The position numbers and the translations under genes are program-made. DNA of 64,000 nt from Cucumibacter marinus DSM 18995. GTDB taxonomy: Bacteria > Pseudomonadota > Alphaproteobacteria > Rhizobiales > Devosiaceae. The notes under the pieces are model-generated. The model was not told the origin of the DNA. It was given only the letters and a program-made list of their open reading frames with translations, and searched no databases. Of this stretch, positions 37,653 to 45,562 are shown piece after piece. The stretch spans positions 243,393 through 307,392 of the forward strand of contig NZ_KE386977.1 in assembly GCF_000429865.1 (NCBI RefSeq). Reading direction: 5' to 3'. The stretch's first letter is position 1, and every line of letters begins with the position of its first letter.

Positions 37653-38774
37653 ATGCGCCTTTTGTTCATCTCCAACGGCCATGGCGAAGACTCGATGGCC
37701 CGCGAGATGATCGCCCGTCTTCCCGGTTCTGTCACAGCTCATGCCTATCCAACGCTCGGCGATGGCCATGCCTTTGCGGGCGTGTGCGATGTCGTCGGCC
37801 CGCGTGCCCATATTGCCAGCGAGGGCTGGCGCACCGAGGGGTCGATCCGCGCCGACCTCAAGGGCGGCATCGTCGCGACCTTCTGGCCGGCCCTTTCTTT
37901 CCTGCGCCGGGCTCGGCACGACTATGATCACGTCGTGGTCGTCGGCGATCTGGTCGGTGTGGGGGCCTGTTTCCTCTCGGGCATTCGCGGCATCACCTGG
38001 GTCGATGCCTACCGCACTGGCCATGGCCGGCTCTATGCCGCGCCCGAGCGCTGGCTGATCAAGGCGACATGCAGACGCGTTTTCTGCCGCAGCGAGAAAC
38101 TGGCAAAGGCGCTTGCCGCGAGTGGCATCGATGCGCGGGCCGCGGGCAACGTCCTCATCGATACCGTCACTTATGGCGACTTTGATCCCCAACCCGATCG
38201 GCATCGGGCTCAGGCAATCACGCTTCTGCCCGGCAGTCGCAAGTCGGCCTCGGAGAACTTTGCGCTGCAAGTGTCCGCGCTACGCCAACTGCCGCCAGAC
38301 CGAAGACCCGACCTGTTCCTGGCGCTGGCGCCGGGTCTCGATCCTGCCGCTCTTGCCGAGGCGGCAGACCTGACATTCGATCTTGCGGAGGCAAGCGATT
38401 TGCGGCTCGGTCACCTGTCTGGCGACGGTTTCATCATCGTCGTCGTGCGCGGGGCGACGGGCAATCTGATCGAGGCTGCTGACATCGTCCTGTCCCAGGC
38501 CGGCACCGCGACTATTCAGGCATTGGGGCTCGGCAAGCCGGTTGTCTCGTTCCGGATGAGCCAGGAGCGCGAAAGCCGGGTAAAGGCGGAATCGGCCCTG
38601 TTCGGTGACGGCAGGATGATGACCGAAGCTGACCCGGCGGCGCTCGCCACGGCCGTCACCGCATTGTTGAACGATCCTGATGAAATCAGGCGTCGCGGCG
38701 CAGCAGGGCAGGCGAGGGTCGGTGGGCCTGGTGCCATCGAGGCGATCCTCGCTTCGGTTCTGGACGGGAGCTAG
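37653..38774 (+). CDS. Lipid-A-disaccharide-synthase-related glycosyltransferase (TIGR03492-like)
   Basis: 373 residues. LLFISNGHGEDSMAREM, AYPTLGDGHAF, VVVVGDLVGVGACFLSG and the C-terminal donor-site pattern LSQAGTATIQALGLGKPVVS resemble the TIGR03492 group, LpxB-like GT-B proteins best known to me from cyanobacteria and Deinococcus relatives. It is not a true LpxB. The expected reaction is transfer of a sugar to a lipid or isoprenoid acceptor. It occupies the place where lpxK and the KDO transferase gene usually stand next to DUF2093. Its stop codon shares CTAG with the convergent DUF374 gene. Confidence 0.75.
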   Translation: MRLLFISNGHGEDSMAREMIARLPGSVTAHAYPTLGDGHAFAGVCDVVGPRAHIASEGWRTEGSIRADLKGGIVATFWPALSFLRRARHDYDHVVVVGDLVGVGACFLSGIRGITWVDAYRTGHGRLYAAPERWLIKATCRRVFCRSEKLAKALAASGIDARAAGNVLIDTVTYGDFDPQPDRHRAQAITLLPGSRKSASENFALQVSALRQLPPDRRPDLFLALAPGLDPAALAEAADLTFDLAEASDLRLGHLSGDGFIIVVVRGATGNLIEAADIVLSQAGTATIQALGLGKPVVSFRMSQERESRVKAESALFGDGRMMTEADPAALATAVTALLNDPDEIRRRGAAGQARVGGPGAIEAILASVLDGS

Positions 38775-39517
38775 TCTTCCGCCTTCGCAGGCTCTGCCTT
38801 GCCGTCGGCCAGCGCAAAGGCGCGTTCCAACGCCCCGTCAAGTCGCCGCGCGAACTCTTCCGCATACTCCTCATCGCTGATCGCATCATCATTGAGCACC
38901 AGTGGCTCGCCGAGCACATAGGCGATGCGTGAGAAGGGGAAGTTGATCTGCATCTTGTCCCAATTATCGAGCATCTTGCGGCGCGAACTTGCCGTTGCGA
39001 GCGGAACAAGGGGACAGCCTGTGCGCCGGGCCGCGGCCATCAGGCCGGGGCTGACCTTGCGGCCGGGGATCGGCGGTGTGTCGGCGGTCAGAAACAGCGA
39101 ATGCCCGTCCTTGACCGCGCGCAGCATTGCCCTGAAGGCGGCGAGCCCGCCCGTGCCGCGGCGCTGCCGCTCGCTGCTGCCCGACCCGTCGATAATCGTA
39201 TAGCCGAACCCCTTGGCCATTGCCGCGGCCATGCGCCCGTCGGGGTGGTTCGAGGCGAGGATCGCGTAATGCGGGCGGATCGGGGTGTAGAGATAGGCGA
39301 GATTGCTCTGGCCGTGCCAGGAGGCATAGATCTCCGGCGTCTTCGAGGACAGCCGCTCCATCACGTCGGGCGGATCGACCACCAGACGCGATGTCAGCCG
39401 GATCAGGCGCAGATAGCCGCCGATGACTACGGCGCCCAGAAACCAGCGAATCCACGGCTTGTCGATGAACCAGCCGCGTTCTGTCTCGTCGTCCTGGGCG
39501 TTGGTGTCCCCGCTCAC
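38771..39517 (-). CDS. DUF374 lysophospholipid acyltransferase-like protein
   Basis: 248 residues. One hydrophobic segment near the N-terminus (IRWFLGAVVIGGYLRLI), then EIYASWHGQSNLAYL (the acyltransferase His region), LASNHPDGRMAAAMAKGFG, GSGSSERQRRGTGGLAAF and SLFLTADTPPIPGRKVSPG, diagnostic of DUF374. In relatives this gene lies next to the KDO transferase gene and is thought to act on lipid A or phospholipid acylation. It is the last gene of the cysQ-DUF4170-DUF374 unit (five-base gap). The Lys/Glu/Ala-rich tail is dispensable-looking. Confidence 0.9.
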   Translation of the reverse strand: MSGDTNAQDDETERGWFIDKPWIRWFLGAVVIGGYLRLIRLTSRLVVDPPDVMERLSSKTPEIYASWHGQSNLAYLYTPIRPHYAILASNHPDGRMAAAMAKGFGYTIIDGSGSSERQRRGTGGLAAFRAMLRAVKDGHSLFLTADTPPIPGRKVSPGLMAAARRTGCPLVPLATASSRRKMLDNWDKMQINFPFSRIAYVLGEPLVLNDDAISDEEYAEEFARRLDGALERAFALADGKAEPAKAED

Positions 39518-39522
39518 CGGGC

Positions 39523-39768
39523 TCAGCCGTCCGGGTCGAGCATCCGGTGCAGGTGGACGATGAAATAGCGCATATGCGCATTATCGACCGTTTCCTGCGC
39601 CTTCTTCTTCCACACCGCGTAGGCGCTGGCGTAGTTCGGGTAGATTCCGACAATGTCGACCTCTTGGAGGTCGCGGAAGGTCACATCGTCCAGATCTTCA
39701 AGCTCGCCGCCAATGACGAGATGAAGAAGCTGTTTGGACTTGTGCTCGGTGGGGGGCTGATCGCTCAT
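39523..39768 (-). CDS. DUF4170 family small protein
   Basis: 81 residues: HLVIGGELEDLDDVTFRDL, IVGIYPNYASAYAVWKKKAQ and AHMRYFIVHLHRMLDP match DUF4170, an alphaproteobacterial family of unknown function. It overlaps cysQ by four bases (ATGA) and is followed closely by DUF374, so the three are translated from one message. Confidence 0.93.
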   Translation of the reverse strand: MSDQPPTEHKSKQLLHLVIGGELEDLDDVTFRDLQEVDIVGIYPNYASAYAVWKKKAQETVDNAHMRYFIVHLHRMLDPDG

Positions 39769-40616
39769 ATGATGTCCTTGTCCGCCTTGGCATGAATACT
39801 GGCATCAACAGCACTGTCGTCAGGGCACCCATAGACCTGTTTGAGCGCTTCGCGCAATGGCCCGGCGAGACCATCGACGGCGCTTACCATCAGGGCGCCA
39901 TGACGCGGGTCCGCTCCGTTGAACCGCAACGGTCCGGCGCAGACGTCTTCCATGATGACTCCGCTTTCCGACAGGATCAAAGCTGCCGCCGCGATATCCC
40001 AGTCCTGCGCGCCACGTCTTGCGGCGGTGGCGTCGAACACGCCGGTCGCGACCTGAACCAGCCGGTAGGCGAGGGAGGGGGTGTGCGGTCCGCGCACATA
40101 GTCGAGTCCGGCTTCGGCAAGCGCCCGGTGCACGGCGCCCGGCGCAGGGATAACGGGTTCGGTCACGTGATGCTGGCGCCGCTCGAGCGGGTGCCCGTTG
40201 ATCAAGACGCCATCGCCGATGATCGCCTCATAAAGTTCGTCGCGGATCGGGACATAGACAAGCCCGGCGATGGGTTCGCCGTTCTCGACCACCGCCATCG
40301 AGATGCTCCAGTTGTCGTCCCCGCGCATGAAGCCGCGCGTTCCGTCGATCGGATCGACGATGAAAACCCGCTCCGCGTCGAGCCGCTGCGGGTCGTCCGC
40401 GGTCTCTTCGCTCAACCAGCCATAATCGGGCCGCGCATGGGTCAGGGTCTTTTCAAGGTAACGATCGACCGCCAGATCCGCCTCGGTCACCGGGGAGGCA
40501 TTGTCCTTGGTCCAGTGCTTGACGTCGCGCCGGAAGAAGCTGGTCGCCAGAATGCCTGCTGCGACTGCCGCATTGCGCATCAGTTCCATGTCTTCGCGTG
40601 GATCGGGCAGCGGCAT
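39765..40616 (-). CDS. cysQ: Inositol-monophosphatase-family 3'(2'),5'-bisphosphate nucleotidase
   Basis: 283 residues. Metal-binding motifs GWLSEETADD, VDPIDGTRGFMRGD and WDIAAAALIL are intact, so this is an active Mg-dependent, Li-sensitive phosphatase. The CysQ call (hydrolysis of PAP or PAPS) rests on similarity and on the usual neighbours DUF4170 and DUF374. An inositol or histidinol phosphatase activity cannot be excluded. It is the first gene of its operon. Confidence 0.88.
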   Translation of the reverse strand: MPLPDPREDMELMRNAAVAAGILATSFFRRDVKHWTKDNASPVTEADLAVDRYLEKTLTHARPDYGWLSEETADDPQRLDAERVFIVDPIDGTRGFMRGDDNWSISMAVVENGEPIAGLVYVPIRDELYEAIIGDGVLINGHPLERRQHHVTEPVIPAPGAVHRALAEAGLDYVRGPHTPSLAYRLVQVATGVFDATAARRGAQDWDIAAAALILSESGVIMEDVCAGPLRFNGADPRHGALMVSAVDGLAGPLREALKQVYGCPDDSAVDASIHAKADKDII

Positions 40617-40870
40617 TGTCTCGGGCTTGCGTTGCGGGCGTTTTCGCCCCGTTTGCGTATTGGTTCTGCGCTCTATCGGAGCGGACGGGTGGGCGCAAGC
40701 ACCCCCATGAGGTTAATTGCCTCTTACGCCCGGTGACTCACTGCTAACCCTCTTCAAAACAACAAAAACTTAACCCAGTTTTTTAAGCCGATCCCAAACG
40801 GCCCGCGCCTAGATTGCGATCAACACGAGAGACAAAGAAGCTCTCAGAAGTGAGCAGTGAGGCTAAGGTT

Positions 40871-41389
40871 ATGTTGCGCAACGAGGCGTTTGAGCGATTG
40901 GGGGTCAGTATCCTGAACGCGAAAGCGGGCACATTCGGTTCACCCCCCAAAGCGGCGAATGACAATCGCTCGGGGGACTTCAAGACCGTCACTGTGCGCA
41001 AGACGCTGAAAAAGAGCGGCGTGACCATCAAGATCAAGGTGCCGGTGGCCGACTATCACGGTGTCGCCATCGCCACCACGATCAATGACGAGGGGATGTT
41101 GTTCAGCACCATCGAACTCGTGCATTCCGACGAGGCGCTCAACTACCGGGTGTTCTCCGAGGAGGGCAACAACACCGTTGTCGCCGAATGGCAGAACTGG
41201 GGCCGGCATCTGGGGCTGCCGCTCTACATTCGGGCCGGCAATGGCGAACTGATTTCCTATTCGCAGCAGGTTGGCGGCGTTCTTCTGGGCGACACTACCA
41301 TGCGTCGCAAACTCGGCCCCGATGCCGACCGGCGCCCGCGCTTCCTCAACCGGCGCAAGCTGGGGCTGGTCTCCAACGACAGGCCCTAG
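40871..41389 (+). CDS. Conserved hypothetical protein (possibly DUF6101)
   Basis: 172 residues from the ATG with GAGG eight bases upstream; a GTG seven codons earlier is an alternative. Soluble and basic: GVTIKIKVPVADYHGVAIAT, FSTIELVHSDEALNYRVF, VVAEWQNWGRHLGLPLYI and a C-terminal RRPRFLNRRK. It sits convergent with ubiA; a protein of this kind next to ubiA is common in Hyphomicrobiales. I think it is DUF6101 but cannot confirm. Its stop codon shares CTAG with that of ubiA. The roughly 250 bases before it are AT-rich in part and must hold its promoter. Confidence 0.75.
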   Translation: MLRNEAFERLGVSILNAKAGTFGSPPKAANDNRSGDFKTVTVRKTLKKSGVTIKIKVPVADYHGVAIATTINDEGMLFSTIELVHSDEALNYRVFSEEGNNTVVAEWQNWGRHLGLPLYIRAGNGELISYSQQVGGVLLGDTTMRRKLGPDADRRPRFLNRRKLGLVSNDRP

Positions 41390-42342
41390 AAACTGGTTTG
41401 AGCCAGATAGGCGATCCACAGACTGAGCGTGAAGGCAAGGCCAACCCAGTGGTTGGCCTTGAACCGTTTGAGGCACCCCGGATGATCGGCAGGGTCGAGG
41501 GTGGCGAGCTGCCAGACGAGGATTGCCGGCGCCACCCACGCGGTGGCGAAGAACGCCCAGCCCGCGCCTGACAAGAAGGCCGCGGCGAGCCAAAGCGCTA
41601 TCCCCACGGCATAGAAACCGGCAACGATCGGGCGGGCCCTGTCGCCGAACAGCCGCGCGGTGGACTTCACCCCGATCAGCACATCGTCCTCGATATCCTG
41701 CAGCGCATAGATCGTGTCGTAGCCGATCACCCAGCAGATCGAACCGAGATACAGCAGCACCGGCGGCCAGCCCAGGCTGCCCATATGGGCGGCCCAGCCC
41801 ATCAGCGCCCCCCAGGAGAAGGCGAGGCCGAGAAACAGCTGCGGCCAGTAGGTGATCCGCTTCATGAACGGGTAGATCGCCACCAGGACGAGTGAGGCGA
41901 TGCCGAGCCCGATGGTGAAGGGATTGAACTGGACGAGAACCAGCAGCCCGACCAGCGCCAGCAGCACCATGAAACCGGCAGCCTGCGTCACCGACACCCG
42001 GCCCGAGGGGATGGGACGTGATCTTGTACGGGCGACCTTGCCGTCGATATCGCGGTCGACAATGTCATTGAAAACGCATCCCGCCCCGCGCATCACATAG
42101 GCGCCGATGAAGAACAGGATAATCGCCAGATAGGGAAAGGGCGCTTCGGGCCGGGCAATCGCTGCCATGGCCGAAGAGATGGCGCAGGGCCAGAACAACA
42201 GCTGATAGCCGATCGGCCGGTCGAACCGTGCCATGCGGAAATAGGGCTTGAGCGCCTCGGGGGCATACCGGTCGACCCAATTACCTTTGGGCGCATCCGC
42301 AACCCGTCCGTCGCCGGCGTCCTGCTTCGGTGGTGTTTGCAT
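41386..42342 (-). CDS. ubiA: 4-hydroxybenzoate polyprenyltransferase
   Basis: 318 residues and about eight membrane helices. Attaches the polyprenyl chain to 4-hydroxybenzoate in ubiquinone synthesis. The two Asp-rich motifs are clear: CVFNDIVDRDIDGKVARTRS and YDTIYALQDIEDD. A soluble 40-residue N-terminus precedes the first helix. It is divergent from rsmE with a 55-base gap. Confidence 0.96.
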   Translation of the reverse strand: MQTPPKQDAGDGRVADAPKGNWVDRYAPEALKPYFRMARFDRPIGYQLLFWPCAISSAMAAIARPEAPFPYLAIILFFIGAYVMRGAGCVFNDIVDRDIDGKVARTRSRPIPSGRVSVTQAAGFMVLLALVGLLVLVQFNPFTIGLGIASLVLVAIYPFMKRITYWPQLFLGLAFSWGALMGWAAHMGSLGWPPVLLYLGSICWVIGYDTIYALQDIEDDVLIGVKSTARLFGDRARPIVAGFYAVGIALWLAAAFLSGAGWAFFATAWVAPAILVWQLATLDPADHPGCLKRFKANHWVGLAFTLSLWIAYLAQTSF

Positions 42343-42397
42343 TCGCGCCCATCCTCATTTATGCGGCGTCACACGATCATTTGCGCCGGACCCCGTC

Positions 42398-43147
42398 ATG
42401 CCGCGAAGCCACCAGCACCTGCCGCGCCTGTTCGTCAATCACGATCTCGGCCCGGGCACAACCGTCACCCTCGACAAACCCCAGGCGCATTACCTCGTCA
42501 ATGTCATGCGGCGGCGGCCTGGTGACGCGGTGATCCTTTTCAATGGCCGCGATGGTGCCTGGCGAACCGAACTGGTGGCCGCGGACCGCAAGCGTGCCGA
42601 GCTCGAGCCGGTCGAGCAGATCGCGGCCCAGCCAGAGCACCCGGACCTTTGGTACCTGTTCGCGCCACTCAAGACGGGCCGGCTCGACTATATGGTGCAA
42701 AAGGCGGTGGAAATGGGGGTTGGCCACATCCAGCCGGTCAAGACCCAGCACACCCAGTTCCCCAAGCTCAACAAAGACAAGCTGGCCGCCAATACCGTGG
42801 AGGCTGCCGAGCAATGCGAAGTGCTGGCAGTGCCTGAACTGCACCCCATCATCCCGCTCGAGACCCTGATTGCAAACTGGGCCGAGGATCATCCCGGCCG
42901 GCAGATCATCTTCGCGGATGAAAGCGAGGCTTCCGGCTCGCCGCAGGCTGTATTCGAAACATTGGCTGGTCGGCCCTTGGCCCTGTTGATCGGGCCGGAG
43001 GGTGGATTTTCCGAGGAGGAGCGCAGGATGCTGCACGGCTGCGAATTTGTGCATCCCGTCTCGCTCGGGCCGCGAATCCTGCGTGCGGACACGGCGGCGG
43101 TGGCCGCTCTGGGGGCTCTGCAATCAATCATCGGCGATTGGCGATAA
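42398..43147 (+). CDS. rsmE: 16S rRNA (uracil(1498)-N3)-methyltransferase
   Basis: 249 residues. The N-terminal PUA-like part (RLFVNHDLGPGTTVTLDKPQ) is followed by the SPOUT domain: GRLDYMVQKAVEMGVGHIQP, EAAEQCEVLAVPEL, LLIGPEGGFSEEE and the knot LGPRILRADTAAVAAL. Methylates U1498 of 16S rRNA. A start 50 codons upstream would overlap ubiA and lacks homology. gshA follows 92 bases later on the same strand. Confidence 0.96.
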   Translation: MPRSHQHLPRLFVNHDLGPGTTVTLDKPQAHYLVNVMRRRPGDAVILFNGRDGAWRTELVAADRKRAELEPVEQIAAQPEHPDLWYLFAPLKTGRLDYMVQKAVEMGVGHIQPVKTQHTQFPKLNKDKLAANTVEAAEQCEVLAVPELHPIIPLETLIANWAEDHPGRQIIFADESEASGSPQAVFETLAGRPLALLIGPEGGFSEEERRMLHGCEFVHPVSLGPRILRADTAAVAALGALQSIIGDWR

Positions 43148-43239
43148 AGCGTTTGAACTTCGCTTTGAAGCGGCTATGGTCGCGCCGAGTCCAAAATCGG
43201 GTTGACGCGCAGCCCGTCCGTTTCACGAAAGGCTGAGCC

Positions 43240-44607
43240 ATGGCTGATAGTGGCACATCCGCACCGATCGAGTCGAAAGCCGACCTCATCGAGGCGCTGT
43301 CTTCCGGCTCGAAGCCCAAATCGGATTGGCGCGTGGGCACCGAGCACGAGAAGTTCGTGTTCTATGCGGACAGCCTCGGGCCCGTCCCCTATGAAGGCGA
43401 GAACGGCATTGGTGCGCTGCTCGACGGTGTGGCGAAAAAGACCGGTTGGTCACCCCTCTACGACCGCGACAAGGTCATCGGGCTGACCGACACGCGCACC
43501 GGCGCTTCAATCTCGCTCGAACCGGGGGGCCAGTTCGAACTGTCCGGCGCTGCCCTGTCCAACCTGCACGACACCTGTTCGGAAACCCATCGCCACCTCA
43601 CCGTTCTACGTGAAGTCGCCGATCCCATGGGCATCAAGTTTCTCGGTATCGGTGTGACCCCGGATTGGGCTGTCACCGATATCCCGGTCATGCCCAAGTC
43701 CCGCTACGGCATCATGGCGCCTTATATGCGCGAGGTCGGTACGCTGGGCACCTCAATGATGTTCCGCTCCTGCACCGTTCAGGCCAATCTCGATTTTTCG
43801 AGCGAAGCGGACATGGTCAAGAAACTGCGCGTGTCCCTGGCCCTGCAACCCATCGCCACGGCCCTGTTCGCCAATTCACCCTTTGTCGACGGCAAGCCTT
43901 CGGGCTTTTTGTCCTTCCGCTCGCAGATCTGGCTGCACACCGACCCTGACCGCACCGGCATGCTGCCCTTTGCCTTTGAAGAGGGCATGAGCTTCGAGCG
44001 CTATGTCGATTATGCCCTCGATGTGCCGATGTATTTCGTCATCCGCAACGGTCAGTACGTCAATTGTGCCGGCGAGAGCTTCCGCGCCTTTTTGAGGGGC
44101 GAACTGCCCCAGTTGCCCGGAGAAAAGCCGCTCAAGCGCGACTGGGAAGATCATCTCTCCACCATCTTCCCCGAAGTGCGCCTCAAGCGCTTCCTGGAGA
44201 TGCGCGGCGCCGATTGCGGCCCATGGGAAGAGATCTGCGCGCTGCCCGCGCTATGGACCGGCCTGCTTTATGACGAGGACAGCCTTGAAGGCGCATGGGA
44301 CCTCGTCAAGGACTGGACGGCGGAAGAGCGCTGGCAGTTGCGAAAGGACGTGCCGGTCAAGGCGCTCGAGACCGAATTCCGGGACGGCACTGTCCATGAT
44401 CTGACCCGCCTTGTCCTGCCGCTTGCCCAGGCAGGCCTCGAACGCCGCAATCTGCGAAATTGGGAAGACATGGACGAAACCATGCACCTGGCGCCTCTCC
44501 GCCGCGTGGTCGAAACCGGCAAGACCCAGGCCGAGCGCCTTCTGGATTGCTATCACGGTCCCTGGGAAGGCGACATCAAGCGCGTTTACGCCGTCGCTGC
44601 CTATTAG
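43240..44607 (+). CDS. gshA: Glutamate-cysteine ligase (plant/alphaproteobacterial type)
   Basis: 455 residues. First step of glutathione synthesis. WRVGTEHEKFVF, ISLEPGGQFELSGA, YMREVGTLGTSMMFRSCTVQ and ALFANSPFVDGKPSG mark the GCS2-like type shared by alphaproteobacteria and plants, which is not homologous end to end with E. coli GshA. An intermolecular disulfide regulates the plant enzymes; several Cys are present here (in MRGADCG, for example), but equivalence cannot be judged by eye. Immediately after the stop codon lies a diverged intergenic hairpin repeat. Confidence 0.95.
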   Translation: MADSGTSAPIESKADLIEALSSGSKPKSDWRVGTEHEKFVFYADSLGPVPYEGENGIGALLDGVAKKTGWSPLYDRDKVIGLTDTRTGASISLEPGGQFELSGAALSNLHDTCSETHRHLTVLREVADPMGIKFLGIGVTPDWAVTDIPVMPKSRYGIMAPYMREVGTLGTSMMFRSCTVQANLDFSSEADMVKKLRVSLALQPIATALFANSPFVDGKPSGFLSFRSQIWLHTDPDRTGMLPFAFEEGMSFERYVDYALDVPMYFVIRNGQYVNCAGESFRAFLRGELPQLPGEKPLKRDWEDHLSTIFPEVRLKRFLEMRGADCGPWEEICALPALWTGLLYDEDSLEGAWDLVKDWTAEERWQLRKDVPVKALETEFRDGTVHDLTRLVLPLAQAGLERRNLRNWEDMDETMHLAPLRRVVETGKTQAERLLDCYHGPWEGDIKRVYAVAAY

Positions 44608-44652
44608 TGCCGTTCCGGGTGAAGTGGATGCCGGTTCACCCTTCGGAAATGC
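44608..44652. repeat. Third copy of the hairpin repeat, diverged
   Basis: This copy keeps GTGAAGTGGATGCCGGTTCA from the 27.4 kb units, but its outer arms have drifted (GTTCCGG / TTCGGAA). It starts at the gshA stop codon and may function as that gene's terminator. The remaining 120 bases before the convergent ABC permease hold nothing I recognise. Confidence 0.75.
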
Positions 44653-44774
44653 AAAAAGGCAAAAAAGCTAGATCTGTTCAGTATTTGTTTGGCGCCGAAC
44701 CCATCTGAAGGACGCCGAGCCCATAGCCCGGCGCCGCCATTGCTTGTGAAGCGGACCAGCTTGGTCTTTCAGTC

Positions 44775-45536
44775 CTACTTGGTCTGGTTGGCAAAGCTTC
44801 TGGTGCCGACAAAGGCAGCAATCAGTACCAGCGCGATCGCAATCCCGACGCCAAGACCCACTTCGCCTGTCACGATCTCATTGCGGAACACCGCTCGGAT
44901 CGCCGTCACCACATGCTTGAATGGATTGATGTCGGACAGGGTCTGCAGCCAGACCGGCGCCAGCGACATCGGCAGCAAGATGCCGGACAGCAAGAGGATC
45001 GGCAGCGCGATCGAATTGACGATCGGGGCAAAGGCGTCTTCGCTTTTGACCGCCAGGGCCATCGCATAGGAGAAGAACGAGGCCGACGCCCCGAGCATGG
45101 CAATAATGATCAGCCCCAGGACAATGGCGATGAAAGGCACGCTGAGCCCGAAAAACATTGCGCAAACAACCAGAATGATAGCCTGAACGATCAGCACGAT
45201 GACGTCGCGCAGCACCCGCCCGGCAATCAGTGCCGTCCGGCTGGCCGGTGAGACCAGCATGCGCTCGATCACCCCGGCACGCCACTCCGCGATAATGCCG
45301 AAGCCGACGAAGAAGCCGCCGAAGACGCCGAGTTGGACCAAGAGGCCGGGTACGAAGATCTGCCAGGCATCGCCGGGCGGAAAGCCGGGTGCACCGGCAA
45401 TGGCCTGCAAGAGCGGTCCGAACAGGGCGAGATAGAGAATTGGCTGGGAAATCCCGATGATCACCCAAAGGGGGTTCTGCAACGAGAGCCGCATCGCCCG
45501 GGAAAAAACGATCCAGGTGTCTTTGAAGAACGTCAT
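44775..45536 (-). CDS. ABC-2 type exporter permease (DrrB-like)
   Basis: 253 residues with six hydrophobic segments. PGLLVQLGVFGGFFVGFGIIAE (shown in part) and ERMLVSPASRTALIAGRVLRD are the ABC-2/DrrB signature. It pairs with the DrrA-like ATPase encoded 26 bases upstream, forming a complete exporter, probably for a drug or lipid-like compound. Control by the divergent MarR gene is likely. Confidence 0.92.
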   Translation of the reverse strand: MTFFKDTWIVFSRAMRLSLQNPLWVIIGISQPILYLALFGPLLQAIAGAPGFPPGDAWQIFVPGLLVQLGVFGGFFVGFGIIAEWRAGVIERMLVSPASRTALIAGRVLRDVIVLIVQAIILVVCAMFFGLSVPFIAIVLGLIIIAMLGASASFFSYAMALAVKSEDAFAPIVNSIALPILLLSGILLPMSLAPVWLQTLSDINPFKHVVTAIRAVFRNEIVTGEVGLGVGIAIALVLIAAFVGTRSFANQTK

Positions 45537-45562
45537 GATGAAACCTCTTGAATGAATGCTGT

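Noticed and set aside
40713..40727. A second CtrA box (TTAA-N7-TTAC) before the conserved hypothetical gene
   Set aside because: One half-site is imperfect and a single-mismatch match is too common in an AT-rich gap. Kept only as a weak possibility.
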